Positions 1 to 11,890 of a DNA stretch of 64,000 nucleotides are shown piece after piece (the stretch's first letter is position 1; the number at the start of each line of letters is the position of its first letter). The DNA comes from Termitomyces sp. T153 (taxonomy: Eukaryota > Basidiomycota > Agaricomycetes > Agaricales > Lyophyllaceae). The translations under genes and the position numbers were made by a program. The stretch lies in NCBI GenBank assembly GCA_018296165.2, contig JACKQL020000039.1:124001-188000 (forward strand), given 5' to 3'. The notes under the pieces were generated by a model. That model saw only the letters and a program-made list of their open reading frames with translations. It was not told where the DNA came from and ran no database searches.

Positions 1-1531
1 GCGGCAGGAAACTTAGTCTCCCTCAAAATGATCACAACCATACCCGGTGTGCCAGATGTGGTGGCTCGTATCAACGAAGAGTTGCCTCCAGAGATTCGTC
101 TTTGGGGTTTTGTATGTCCCCCCTTTCCTAGTAAAGATTATGCTTCAACTCAGATCGACTTCAGACTCGCGTTCAAAACTCTTTCAACGCTCGTTTGTCA
201 GTTGTCATATCTATGTTGTCGCTCAATGGGGTCTCTTTCAACCTCCAGCTGAACTCTCGATGCATGCAGGGCTTGCGATAGCCGAAAGTACACCTATTTC
301 TTCCCAACGTACCTGCTGATACCCCCAAAGCCCGGAAGTGGTCTCGATCGTAGCCTACAACAATATGCAGCGGCAGAGTCTCCCGACGCCACGGAGTCGT
401 CGAATATAAGAACACTTCATCCTTTTTGGACGGGCGTAGATTTGTCCAGCCATGAAGGGGAGCTGGCGCGAAAACGCGCATGGAGGGTCAGCCCAGAACA
501 AGTCGAGCGTCTAAGAGTAGCGGCCAAAAGGTTTGAGGGTACCCACAACTTCCACAACTTCACGATTGGGCGCGACTTTGGTGATCGCAGCAATCAGAGA
601 CACATGAAAAAGATCGAAGTGAGTTGCGATACCATGGTTACACATGGACGTCTTACTCTACCCAGATTGCAGATCCAACCGTGTACGGTGACACTGAGTG
701 GATCAGTGTTCTCTTCCACGGCCAAAGCTTCATGCTGCATCAGGTAATCGCTGTCGCTTATGAGTCTGGACGTTGAATCTGGATTAACTTCTTGACTGTT
801 TCTTTCAGATTGTAAGTCGTGTCTCTGAAGTCTACTTGGGCTAACAGCGCGTCGTTCTTAGCGTAAAATGATATCCGTACTCGTACTGTTATGTCGAACG
901 GAGACCCCAGAGCAGATCATTGATGAGGTTCGTCGAGTCTCATGTCCAAAAATCTATCGATCGTTCAGTCCGACAATAGCTCTACGGGCCTCGTACTGCC
1001 TTCATCCCCAAAATGCCATCCCTAGGCCTTCTGCTTGAGGAGCCAATATATGAGTCCTATAATAACAGAGTGGCAACGACGATCAACGCAAAACTGGAGC
1101 CCTCACATCCAGACTACCGGCCACCCATCACTTTTGAGCCTTCCCGTGAAGCCATTAACGTCTTCAAACAAAAGTACATCTACGATAATATGCGGTTGGT
1201 TGAAGACCGCGATGGGCTGTAAGCATTGACATTGACATATTCTTCATAATTTTCATGCTTTGAAATGTGTTTTGTGTACAGATTCGACTCTTGGATGCGC
1301 CACTTGGATGCTTACTCAGGGACTGATTTATTGTATCTGAATCTGAAAGGCATTATCCCTCCACAAGCAATCATCAAGAAAAACGAGCGTCGAGAGAATC
1401 CATTCCGAGAGAAGAAGAGATTTGATGCAACAAGCTTCTCTGTCGATGATGACGCGGCCAAGGCGGTAGGCGACGAGGACGAAGAGGAGCTGTCTTTGAG
1501 CAAAAAGGATTTTGCAGATACAGAGGGGTAG
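1..1531 (+). CDS. PUS1: tRNA pseudouridine synthase 1 (3' part of gene)
   Basis: TruA-family enzyme that isomerises uridine to pseudouridine in tRNA, nuclear in yeast. The frame is open at the window edge and begins [10 protein letters not shown], which in the family directly follows the catalytic Asp motif, so the active-site Asp lies just outside the window. Exons read: <1-111, 165-196, 270-618, 666-743, 809-811, 862-927, 980-1218, 1282-1531, joined by GT-AG introns of about 50-73 bp. Recognisable motifs are the [14 protein letters not shown] segment, the [11 protein letters not shown] segment and the FMLHQIRKMI segment. The last one needs a 3-nt exon (ATT, 809-811). The C-terminus is acidic ([10 protein letters not shown]), as in fungal Pus1. 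The family call is firm; the 112-164 intron end could shift by a few codons. Confidence 0.93.
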
Positions 1532-1782
1532 CAATGCATAAAGACATCTTGATATTTGGACCTAATATAAAGCATCTATCATGACTGGAACTTGCGCATG
1601 GTTTGGATCTCGTCGAGTAACGCCTGAAGCCGATCGTCATCTATCTTTACTAGGCTTTCCGCAAACAAGTTTCAATAAACGAGAAGAAAACAAACAAGAT
1701 GCAATGTACCTTGGTATGATGCTCTTTGCCTCTTCTGCATCTGCGGGGCAAAGGTTTGCAATCTGAGCAGTCTCAAATTGTG

Positions 1783-2480
1783 TCAGTGCAGTCTCTCTCC
1801 GTAGTGTTCTATCGATAGATATGTGATAAACAAATCAAGGACATCGATGCAACATGGACAGCGCATCACGTACTCTCGTACAGCACTGGCCGAGTCAGTA
1901 GTATTGAACTTTGCAAAAGTCTTAACATATTCCAGCGTCTTATTATACACTCTGCATGAATATGATGGATATGGATACATCAGGGTATAAACCACAACAC
2001 CAATCGAAGGGACGACATACACAGTATCAGGCGCATCCTTGTCCCTGTTCTCCAACAGATATTTGACTTCGGAAATCAAGAGGCAGCCAGCATTGTTGAA
2101 CTCTATATGACGGGAGAGGTGGGAAAGAGTGACGCAACTAAGAAAGGTTTGCTCTAACCTGGACCAAGCCTTAGCGCAGAGGCGTCCTCTTCCTCAGTGT
2201 TTGGTCGGTGCCTCAGTCGAGGAGTGGTCATAAGAGAAAGAATTGTGTTTGTGACAAAGATTCCAATCAGACAACACCAAATAGTGCGTAAATATCATAT
2301 TTCCTTTCGTGGTAACTTTCAGAAAACATACGTGTCGTTGGTATCACAAAAGCAATCAGAAGGGTCAAAAAGGAGATGTACAGATAAATACAGTGCACTA
2401 CAGATAAAGCCGACCTGTCTCCAGTAGCCTTGACTTCCTCACAGAGTGACCAAAAATTTCGAAAGGAAACCTGGCTCAAT
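1783..2480 (-). CDS. orphan multi-exon gene, copy 1 (possible membrane protein)
   Basis: Not recognised. On the minus strand an exon around 2480-2300 encodes a hydrophobic stretch (IYLYISFLTLLIAFVI). A second coding block (about 2283-2160) contains LIGIFVTNTI, and after an intron (GTTAGA...TATAG) the last exon begins EFNNAGCLLISEVKYLLE and runs to the stop at 1783. That exon includes VYVVPSIGVVVYTLMY and a Cys-Cys pair (RCPCCIDVL). The start codon is unclear because no good ATG leads the first block. The gene is supported mainly by a diverged second copy in the same orientation at 35226-35900, where exon order and the REY/FNNxGCL motifs can be matched. Function unknown. Confidence 0.5.
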
Positions 2481-2590
2481 AGTCGTAAAAATGCAATAAA
2501 AGAAATCGATACAGATTACATGATACAGTCCACCTTTCGAACGAAAAAAGTCAATACTTAAGAGTACCTGTACCCTCCTCACACGTCATA

Positions 2591-3100
2591 ATGCCCAAAG
2601 GAAGTCGTCGATCGCAACAAGCAAAAGCACAGAACACTTTAGGGAAGTGAGGGTTTGGATCTGGCCTGAATGATGATGACCCCCCTGCCAAAAAACATGG
2701 TCCAGATTATTTGCCTCGTGAAGAAGACCTATCCCCTGACTCGTTCACATCGTAGAATTTGGGCTGGAATTATGATGAGCGTGGATATGCTCGTCAATTG
2801 AATTACGCCGATAATTTTGAATTGGTTCAGGACAAAGATACATCAGGCAGATGAGATATGATTAAATATCCTAATAAGGAAAAAAGGGCCCGAGTCCGCT
2901 TTTGAGGCATTAGAAATTTTCAGACTTAACATAGAGAAGTCTATTCCGAGAGTTTATATTCCTGCCACCGGTAGCTTTTCCCATTGGGTTTTCGACGCAC
3001 CTGTGTGAGCAGTTTGTTGACCTTATAACTTACTGATATTATTCTCTTTCTTACACAGCAAATTTTTTTGGTTTGGGGAGGGTGTAATCCCGCTGATTAC
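2591..3100 (+). pseudogene. decayed gene with in-frame stops
   Basis: Beginning at ATG 2591 (MPKGSRRSQQAKAQ) one reading frame stays sensible for about 100 codons (DDDPPAKKHGPDYLPREEDL, later NLGWNYDERGYARQLNY) but is broken by TGA, TAG and TGA codons. Further on, VYIPATGSFSHWVFDAP runs into a good GTGAGC donor, with a CTTACACAG acceptor about 60 bp later. This looks like a once-expressed, spliced gene or a transposon ORF that has decayed by point mutation. I do not recognise the family. Most stops could be CGA-to-TGA transitions. Confidence 0.45.
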
Positions 3101-3202
3101 CACTTACGGACAGATGTAGTCACCTAGTTGACAGAACCTTATATTATTGCATATATCCGCCAACTCTTCATTTACGACATTGGTTCTTTCTTTTTCTTTA
3201 AT

Positions 3203-3548
3203 ATTCTGATGGGAACTGATGGGAACGTGATCTGCCCCATAGTTGTTGGAAAGTTCCAGAGTAATCAGATAGGTCAAGGGAACAAGTCAGCAACATGTGC
3301 TGGGGTCAGGGGAGATGTTGGAGGGGCCCAGGGGCTTGGGAGGAAAAGGTGAAGTGATGGGGCCCACAGGGAACACATTGGGGTTTGCCAGAGGGCCATT
3401 GGGATTTGCCAGGGAAGCATTGGAGTTAGCTGAAGTGGGCACTGTGGGTGAACAAAGGTTGGGGTGAGTTTAGGGGGTGTTGGGGGGGACTCTGGGGGAG
3501 CAGGGTAGCTTGGGAAGAGGTCTAGTGGTCTGGGAGTAGGTCATGACA
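3203..3548 (-). mobile_element. truncated gypsy LTR fragment (LTR F)
   Basis: This stretch matches the terminal part of the LTRs of gypsy-2 and of solo LTRs C and D. It begins with the TATTCTGATGGGA block, contains the GCATTGGAGTTAGCTG minisatellite-like block, and ends GGTCATGACA exactly like the gypsy-2 LTR. The other LTR end is missing. It abuts the left side of the Tc1 element, whose outermost 20-25 bp are lost there. Confidence 0.7.
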
Positions 3549-4534
3549 CAATGTTTTATACTTTTTGAAAGATGACATTGGCATGAAGGATTGGAAGTAT
3601 TAAAAGTTCTGGTTAAATCATGTAAAATACTGTGGCATCATGGCTACAGATTGTATTTTAGTTTATGTAATTTAAATCAAAGCTGATGGAGTAATGGCCA
3701 TTTTAAAATATTCACTCATTGGGACAGTTTTTTGAGCATCTCTAATTTTGGTATTTAGTACTTTGTATGTCCTCCATTTGCCTTGATAACTGCTTGAATC
3801 CTTCTAGGCATGCTTTCAATCAGTCTTTGACATACCTCTGCTAGTATTCCATCCCACTCCTTTGCAACCCTTTCCCACAATTCATGCACACCATGAGGAA
3901 GTGTTTCATACTGCCTAAGCTGCTCCTTGAGGTACTCCCAGAGGTGTTCAGTAGAGTTAAGATCAGGAGATTGGGCTGGCCACCAGAGGACATCACAATG
4001 TTGTCTTCAAACCACTTGTTAGCCCTCTTGGAGTTGTGTTTGGGGTCATTGTCCTGTTAAAAGTAGCAGGCATCCTCCTCCATCTCCAACTTTTCAAAGC
4101 TTTCCTTTACTTCATCATCCAAAATTTCATGGTCTGCTCTGCATTCATGATCCCCACCACCTTTACCAGCTTTCCTACCCCATTCCAACCCATACAGCCT
4201 CATACCATGAGATTATTCCCTCCTCCATGTTTCACAGTAGGTGTAGTGGTTTGGTTTGAAATGCCTTCTCCTCATAGCTTTCATGCATACTGCTTTCCAT
4301 CCAACTCAATCCTGTTAATCCTTGTCTCATCTGTCCACAACACTCTTTTCCAGTCCTCCACAGTCCAGTTCTGATGCTCTTGAACCCATTTAAGTTGTAG
4401 TTGCCAATGTCTAGCTTTGAGTATAGGAACTTTCCTCTTTGTAGCAGACTGATACCCCTCCTCCTTCAGCACATTCTAGACAGTCTGAGGAGAGACAGGG
4501 TTGAAAATGATGTTGTTGATAAAATTGATGGCCT
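3549..4534 (-). mobile_element. Tc1/mariner element, transposase C-terminal half and left TIR
   Basis: The minus strand encodes the middle and C-terminal parts of a Tc1-type transposase: LKEEGYQSATKRK, then WTVEDWKRVLWTDET, which carries the first catalytic Asp region, then a GGGNNLMVWGC-like block and a QDNDPKH block (second Asp). Stop codons and small frame breaks show it is dead. At 3549-3750 lies an about 200-bp inverted-repeat arm that matches 14100-14320 in reverse. The coding sequence stops abruptly at 4534 where gypsy-1 is inserted and resumes at 13739; across the CAACA target duplication the halves join in frame (RLDTAV then EAINFINN). Confidence 0.88.
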
Positions 4535-4539
4535 CAACA

Positions 4540-4908
4540 TGTAAGGGCAACCTCTGGGGCAGCAGATTGGAGTCATGCAGCTAGCAGAGGGGAATCCAAA
4601 GTATATTAGCAAAGTATACAATAATACAATCAGTAACTAATCACCTAGCAGAGGGGAATCCAAAGAGAACAAGTCTAAGGATCCTTGCTGCTTAGTGTGG
4701 TGCATCAGTGGGCAGTGGAGGCATGGGAACTACTGTACAGATGACCAGAGCTACTCCTAACCTTAGGGCAATGATTGCTGAGGTAATACAGAGAACTCTG
4801 CAGTTCTCCAGAGATTTCCGGGGTTCTAGAAAGAGCTCCAGAGATGTCAAACAAGCTGCAGAGGTGCTGGAACAAGTTGTGGAGGTTGGAAATAGAAGTT
4901 CCCTGACA
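4540..4908 (-). repeat. gypsy-1 3' LTR
   Basis: Direct repeat of 13365-13733 with the same length. It begins TGTAAGGGCAACC and ends CCCTGACA on the plus strand. The two LTRs differ by many transitions and a short block around 4800, so insertion is not recent. Confidence 0.92.
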
Positions 4909-5785
4909 TCACCCCCCTTCTAGCATGTGGCATCTCAATGCACAGGGTAAAAGATGTCCCTGATTGCTCAGTCTGCTGGCAAGATAGGGTAGATCCCTTG
5001 TATGGTGCACAGGGCCTCAAGATGTCTCCAGTGGAACTCCTTGACAAGTCTGGGGGCATGTACATTCTCCCATGGCTTCCAGAAGACATCCTCAATCCTA
5101 TAGCCTTTCCACTTCACCTTGTATTGTAGTCATCTCTGGAATAAATGGCTATCCAGGATTTCCTCCACCTCATATTCTTCATTGTTATTAACCACTATGG
5201 GGGGTGGCAGAGGTGGTGGATGACACCCTGGAATAGAATCCTTAAGAGCCAGAGTTAGTTTGACCATGTTGAACACTGGATGAAGCTGGTGCATCCCCGC
5301 AGGGAGCCAGAGTCAATAGGCCAAGGGTCTTACTTGTTAGTCCACTGTGAAAGGCTCCAACTGCCGGTGTAACAGCTTTTTTGAGGGCTGGGTAGTCATA
5401 ATGTCAGAGGCATCTAGGTAGACTCAATCTCCAGGCTGATATTTGCACTCTGGGGTCCTCCTGCGGTTGTACTATTGTGCCATGTCATCCTTTGCCTTTG
5501 CCAGTGCTGCCCAGGCCTCCTCCTGCAACCTCTTCATCCAGTCCACAAATTTGTTTACTGCCTCATTCTCTGAGGGCCAGGCCTGGAGTTCAAAACCCAT
5601 GTGCAGATGCTGTCCTGTGTCAAGGAAGAATGGGGAAAACTGGGTGGATGCATGAACATGGTTGTTGTATTGGAACTTGGCATTAAGAAGGAGTTTGTTT
5701 CAGTCATCTTGGTGCTTGTTGCAAAAGAGGTGGACTAACTCCTGGTTTACATGTTCCATCTGGCCATCAGACTGTGGGTGGTAGG
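4909..5785 (-). pseudogene. gypsy-1 integrase C-terminal part with chromodomain
   Basis: Downstream part of the gypsy-1 polyprotein, separated from the integrase core by solo LTR A. Near 5040-5190 the minus strand gives a chromodomain: EYEVEEILDS, then a TGA where Arg is usual, then LQYKVKWKGY and WKPWENV. In chromoviruses this module is known to steer integration to heterochromatin. The frame is open on both sides of the TGA, and CGA to TGA is the simplest explanation. The purine-rich tract for plus-strand priming follows directly before the LTR. Confidence 0.85.
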
Positions 5786-6957
5786 TGTCACAACCCATTC
5801 CCTGAAGCCCTGTACACTGCCCAACAAACCCCTGCCCTCAGAACCCCCCCCCCAACACTTTGTCAAACTTCCCCAGCACTCCATGCCAACTCCGGCTAAC
5901 TCTGACACATTCTCGGCTAACTCTGACACATTCTCAGCTAACTCTGACACATTCTCGGCTAACTCTGATGGCCCCCTGGCCAACTCTGACGTCTTCCCCG
6001 CAGCCGCCGGTGCTTCCCCTGGACTTCCTGAGCCCCTGGGACCACTCCCCACCATGCTTGACCCCATTACATGTCATCAACTCAACACCCTGGCTTCTCC
6101 AACTTACCCTGGAGTATCACGACAACCTCAGAACGGACCGCATTGCAATTGATCCCATCAACATATCAACGTGGCCCGCCCTCTGGTCGTAACTGACACC
6201 CATCAACTCTGTTGAGCTCCGCCAAGCCCCGCCACCACAGCCAATGTTTCTGGAGCTCTTCAGTAGTCAGTATATAAGACATAGGGTAGCTTCTCGTACT
6301 CTAGTCTTGAGATTACCTACCTTACCTGATGTGTTTCTGATTGTTTCTTCTCATGTTTTGTGTTCCGTGTCTTGTTTTCCTTATTCTTAGTCTCCGGTCT
6401 TATCTTGTTTCTGTTCCGTTATCTTTTTGTTATTATTCCATGTCTCTGCCTGAATCTATTCTTGTTTTTGTCTCATCTTTGTCTCATTTTATTTGACTCC
6501 GTCTCGTCCCATTTGATTCTGTCTATTGTGTTCAAGTCCTCTCGACCATAACGTCCTCACAAACTCTGCAGTTACGATTACAAACCTCTGACACTTGTTA
6601 CCAACCCCGGACCCTGCTATACACTTGGCTCCGCACCCCATCAACCCCTGTTGATCCCCCATCAGAACTCTGGCTCTGCTCCTGTCATCTGCGTAGCCTC
6701 TGCCTCCTCTGCACCCATAATACTCACACACAGACTTATGCCTGAACCCCGCCAAGCCCATCCCCCTTCCCCACAACTTGTCCTCTACTCCTCCAGACCT
6801 CCCCAGACTTGCTTGGATCAATTTTGCCTGGCTATCCTCACAAGTCCCCAGTGTTTGGAATACCTCCAAGTGCCTGGTTGTCAGTGCAGGGAATCACGTC
6901 CACCTAGTAAGGACTTGCCCAGTGTAGCTGAGCCCCCGTGGTCAGTGGAACCTGACA
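5786..6957 (+). mobile_element. solo LTR A (gypsy-2 LTR family)
   Basis: 1172 bp, TGTCACAACCC to GGAACCTGACA, with a perfect 5-bp target duplication GTAGG (5781-5785 and 6958-6962). It lies in the integrase of gypsy-1 in the opposite orientation, with TATATAAG at about 6275 on the plus strand as putative promoter. It contains a 21-bp minisatellite (CTGACACATTCTCGGCTAA, 5890-5970, about four units). Unlike the surrounding gypsy-1 it is CpG-rich, so it is a younger insertion left by LTR-LTR recombination. Confidence 0.9.
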
Positions 6958-9105
6958 GTAGGTGGTAGTAGTGTGGAGCTTCATTCAAAGCAGTTAGTAG
7001 AGCTCCTAGGTGAACTCCACCATGAATTGTGGTCCCCAATCTGAGATGTAAGCATTGGAGAGGCTGTGGAGCTTTCAAACATTCCTCTAGTACAGGTTTG
7101 CAGTGCCCATGGTGGAGTAGGTGGTGTGGGTCAGAATGAAGTGCACTCACTTGCTGTATGGGTCTACCACTACCATGATCACATCATAACCATAGGCATC
7201 AAGGAGCTCTACAATGAAGTCTACAGATGCCACACTTCATTGTTTTGTGGGCATAGGTAGTGGGTGTAACTGTCTATAGGGAAGTTAGCACTGAGGCTTG
7301 GTCTGAAGGCAGAGATTGCAGGTACTAGTGTAGGACCCAATATACCAGGACATCTGGAGCCACCAGTAGTTCCATGATACTAGCTCCAGTGTCTTCCATC
7401 ATCCAGACTGCCCTGTGATGTGGGAGTTGTGGTGTTGCTCCACAATCCTCTAATGGAGCTCCAGAATGTTGGGGACATAGATACAGTCTCAGAAGGTCAG
7501 GATTCTGTCTTGGAGGGCCCATTTGTCAGTGCAGACTGTCTTGGCACTAGTGGTATGCCCCGACTTCAGCATTTGAGCAGCTTGTGCCACCAGCTCCTCC
7601 TGCTGACCATCCCAATTACTCCACCATACATCCCAGAGAATGTTTGCTTCTGCTCCCTCAACAGCAAGATCCTCCATGGTTTGGATTGTGAACAATTCAG
7701 GGTGGAGGAGCACAATGTTGCTGTTATCCCCTTCTTCCATGCTATGGTCTGCTCTCCAGGACAGGGTGTCTGGTTTCTCCATGCTCTGGCCAGGCTTGTG
7801 GTGCAAAGAGAAGTCAAAGTTGGTGAGGTAGAGGGACTACTGGGCCTGTTGGCAATTGAGCTTCTTGGCTGTCCAGAAGTATTTGAGGTTCTTGTGATCT
7901 GTTCAGACCTCAAACTTGTGCTGTGCACTCTCCAGGAAGTGCTGCCACTCCTCAAACAACCAGATGATAGCTAGCATCTCTTTGTTGTGGATCTTATAGT
8001 TCCACTCCACCACATTCAGGCTCTTGGAGTAAAAGGCTGCCAGATGCTACTTCCTATCCTCTGGAGATTGCTGCAAGAGCATGGCCCCAGTGGCAAAGTC
8101 AGAGCTGTCAGCCTTCATCTGAAAGAGAGAATTGTCATCTGGGAAGAGGAGGACAGGTCTGGAGGTCATGGCATGCTTGAGAGTGTCAAAGGCCATCTGC
8201 TCCAGAGGTTCTCAACTTCCCAGAACATCCTTTTCTATAAGGTCAAATAGTGGATGGGCATGGTGTGAGAAGTCCTGGATAAATCTCTGGTAGAAGTTTG
8301 CAAAACCAAGGAATGCCTGCACCTCCTTCTTGTTCTTGGGCTCTGGCCACTCCACCATGCCTGCTACCTTCACTGGGTCTATCTCTGCAGTTCTATGCAA
8401 TATGTTCAGGCCAAGGTACTCAATCTAGGTTTGTTCAAACTTGCACTTCTCTGGCTTGAGGTAGAGCTGGTGCTGGCAGAGGTGTTCCAGGACAAGGCAA
8501 GTAATTCAACAGTGTTCCTCCAGCATTTTGGTATAGATGAGGATGTTGTCAAGGTACACACACACTATGCCCTCTGCTATGAGGTCCTGGAAGATGTTGT
8601 TCATCATAGTCTGGAAGGTGGCAGGGCTATTGGTGAGTCCAAAGAACATAACAAGTGGCTCAAACAATCCCCAGTTGGTCTGGAAGGCAGCCTTCCACTC
8701 ATCTCCCTCCTGAATGTACCCAGTAGTTCTGGACCAGTCAGAGGGAGCCATCCTTTTTTTGATGAAGAAGACCAGAGAAGCCATTGGGAACTTGGACAGG
8801 CAGATGTGACCAGAGTCCAGGTTCTCCTGCAGGAATGCATTGAGCTTGTCCTGTTCCTGGAGTGCAAGCAGGTAGACCTTACAGCTGGAGAGTGCAGAGT
8901 CTGGTAGCAGTTTGATGGCATGGTCCCACCTCTTGTGCTCTGAAAGCAAGTCAAACAAAGCTTTAGAGAACACATCCTCAAACACATGAAGATAGGGGGG
9001 TACTACATCTCAGAACTCTTGAGGTGTGGCATTAGCAGCAAATGCCTAGGCCAGCTATTGAGATGTGGTCTGGCTAGCCTGGATCCCCACAACAGAGAGC
9101 AGTGG
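6958..9105 (-). pseudogene. gypsy-1 reverse transcriptase, RNase H and integrase core
   Basis: Decayed pol region. RT at about 8985-8400 shows LFEPLVMFFGLTNSPATFQ, the active-site segment VYLDNILIY (YLDD expected) and, near 8330-8290, EVQAFLGFANFYQRFI. RNase H follows (KADSSDFATGAMLLQQ, WTDHKNLKYF at about 8100-7880). The integrase zinc and core region (about 7500-6960) has HHNSHITGQSG and ASVDFIVELL. In-frame stops are spread through it. Integrase continues beyond solo LTR A. Confidence 0.9.
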
Positions 9106-10056
9106 TGTCATGACCCACTTCCTAGACCCCAACACCACCCCCAACCCCCCCAACGCTCTGCCAAACTCCCCAACCCTCACCCACCCTCCGCACCCACTTT
9201 GGACAACTCTGACACTTTCTCAGCAAAACCCCAACAGTTCCTTGATCAACTCTGACACCTTCTCTGCAGCAGTTGATGCATCCCCTGAATTCTCCTGGAC
9301 TTCTGAGGCTTCCCCTGACCCCAGAATGATCTGCTTTTCAACTGATCCCATCAGAATGTCACCGGGGCCCGCTCCAAGATCACACTCGACAACTGTTGAC
9401 TCTGCACAGTTCTGTCAAGCCCACCGCTATATTCTCTGCCCTCTAAAACCACCCAGTAGTAGGTATATAAGTCGTAGAGTAACCCTTAGTACTTTAGTCT
9501 TGATATTGCATTTACTGGTTTCCTATGTCTTGTCTTTTATTTCATCACTGTCTCTATTTTTAGTTTTGAATCTATCTCCTTTCTCTGTCTTGTCTTGCCT
9601 TGTCTCCATCTTGTCTTGACTGTGTATATTTCCTTTGTCTTCCTAAGTTTCTTTCATCTCCAATGTCAGTATGAACTCTGCGTGCATGCTATGACCCAAA
9701 CATTCTTATGACAACCCTGGACCTTGCTCCCCGCTTGGCCCAGGAACCCCTCATGCCTTGGTGATCTCCCAGCAAACTCCGGCTCTGCCCCCATCAACCA
9801 CAAAGCCTCCGCTTACCCTGCATTCTATTTGCACACCCACAAACTTGTTCCAGTGCTCATCCAGGTTCGACAACTAGTATACTTGGTCTTAGATGTCCCC
9901 AAACCACTCCAGACTTGCTTGGGCTGCCCCCTTAGCTCCCTCTTGCAAGTCCTTCCATGCCAATCCCAGACGCTTGGTTATAAGTGCAGGACATCGCATC
10001 TGCTTAGTAAGGACTTACCAGTGTAGCTGAGCCCCCATTGTTAGCGGAACCTGACA
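9106..10056 (+). mobile_element. solo LTR B (gypsy-2 LTR family)
   Basis: 951 bp from TGTCATGACCC to GGAACCTGACA. TATATAAG near 9465 gives plus orientation. Flanks are AGTGG on the left (9101-9105) and AGCAG on the right, which fits a 5-bp target duplication that has since taken two transitions. It interrupts gypsy-1 between protease and reverse transcriptase. Confidence 0.82.
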
Positions 10057-11890
10057 AGCAGGTGTATGGATTCCCCACTTCTACCACTTTATCCAGGAGC
10101 TCCAGCTTGCATATGCCACCAAACTCCCCCCTGTGCTTCTCCTCTGGGGCTCTGCTGTTGCTCCAATTGTCCTTGTAGAAGGCCTCTCTACAAGGAAACA
10201 CCAGAGGTGGGGGATTCAGGAGGTCTAGATCTGCAAAGGGGAGAGGGCCAGTGCAATATGCATGAATGGCTGTATGCTCCCAAATTTGGGTCCAGTGCTC
10301 TGCTCTGTTCTCTGCAGCACAGGCAGAACACTTTTAGGGGCACCTGCTCATGGTTACCTCTCCTTTGGTCCAATCAACCTTGGGGTTGTGCCCCTAGAAC
10401 CATGTGAAACTAAGGATCATGTCCTGCCTTCCCAAGCTAGTGACAGTAAATATGGCATGCTTTGTGTGGTTCTAATAATGGAGGACCAGATCAACCATGG
10501 AGTTGATGGTGCCTGCTTTGTTAGGCATTCCATTGATGTTGTAGATAGGAATGGGCTTGGGGAGGGGCTGTGTGGTCAGGCCATAGCATTTGACAAACTT
10601 CAAGTCTAGGAACAGTTCCATCACTCCACTGTTCAGAAGAGCCGTGACTCTGTGGGTTTGCTGAGTGTCCATTATCTCAATCTCCACATCAAGGTGCAGG
10701 AAGTTGGCAGATGGGGCAGAGGCCATCATATATTGTTGGGGCATTTGACGCACTCAAGTGGGGCTATTCTAATGGACCTTTGGAGGTGTCAGGGAGCTTG
10801 GTGGGGGCTCCAGAGTTAGTGTTTGTATGTCTGAAGGGGGGCATTGAGGTTCTTCTGTCTCAGAATGAAGGGCATTGGAAAAGGCAGTTTCATTTTCTAT
10901 TAACAGACATGAGAACCTGTTAGCACTCAGCAATGGAGGCATATACCTCATCCATTGCTCAACTAAAAATCCCCCTCTAGCTCCAGAGGTGAGGCACATG
11001 CACTGATCTCCTCTGGGGTCAACTCTGGTGTAGGCTCATCCAGCAATGGAGCTCTGGTGGCATCCTTTGTGGCTAGCAGCTGCAGGAGGAGTTCCTTCTG
11101 CTCTGCTATGGAAAGGTAGTGTACCTTCAGGCCTAGGGGGCAGTGCCATGCAAAGTGCTCAGGCTTCTGGCATCTCCAGCATAGCAGCGGAGCAGCGTGG
11201 AGCTGCCTGGCAGTGTCCACATCCATAGGGATTTCCAGTGGCAGGGGGTGTGCTGCAGGGATAGCCAGAGTAAAGGCCAGCATTGGATGGGCAGGTGCAG
11301 GGTGGCAGAGATTGTTGATTAGAGCTGAGTACAGTGCAGAATGGGGGTGGCAGAGCTCTCTTTAGATCTCCATGAGTTGCCATTGGTCCCAGGCCACCTC
11401 ATACTATAACACAATCTTTTCATCATTGGAGTGACCCTCTGCCAGATTGTCAATGTGTTCCACCAGTGCAGGGTGCAAGCCATCCCAGAAAGTAAGGCAT
11501 AGTTGGAGGCCATTGGGGTAAGCAGCCTGCTCCACTAGAGCCCAAAATGAGTCAATGTACTCATCCAGTATATGCTTCCCTTATTTGTACTGCTCCCTAT
11601 TGTGTAGCGTCAAGGCTGTGGTCTTGGTGGGGTCTAATGGAAAAAACTCCACATGGAAGTCCTTCTTAAAGGCAGACTAGTCTGAAAAGCTTCTAACACC
11701 TCTGAAGTGGCAGTAGACTTGCAGCATGTAAGTAGAGGCATGTCCAGTCTTTATGTATAACAGCACTCAGGCTATTTTCAACATGTCAGAGTCAAAGGCA
11801 TCCATGCTGAGGTGGATATAGGTGAGGCAGGACTGCAGGAATTGCTCCCTGCCAGAGCAGGTGCTGTCATATGTGTCTGGTAGCATGGTG
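10057..11890 (-). pseudogene. gypsy-1 gag C-terminal part, zinc knuckle and protease
   Basis: Minus strand, continuing gag after element X1: a capsid-like region (MLPDTYDSTCSGREQFL, FPLDPTKTTALTLH) with stops, then a CCHC zinc knuckle CWRCQKPEHFAWHC (about 11181-11139). The protease region near 10650-10600 reads ALLNSGVMELFLD where retroviral-type proteases have ALLDSGATExFLD; the catalytic Asp is Asn, and the Ala-Thr to Val-Met changes fit C-to-T at CpG. All of it is inactive. Confidence 0.82.

Noticed and set aside
5885..5990. Regular short repeats resembling a CRISPR array
   Set aside because: Head-to-tail 21-bp units without spacers, inside an LTR of a eukaryotic element.
5751..6152. Plus-strand frame with repeated NSDTFSA units, like a repeat protein
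   Set aside because: It lies wholly in solo LTR A and comes from the 21-bp minisatellite; the opposite frame shows a similar repeat (SELAENV).
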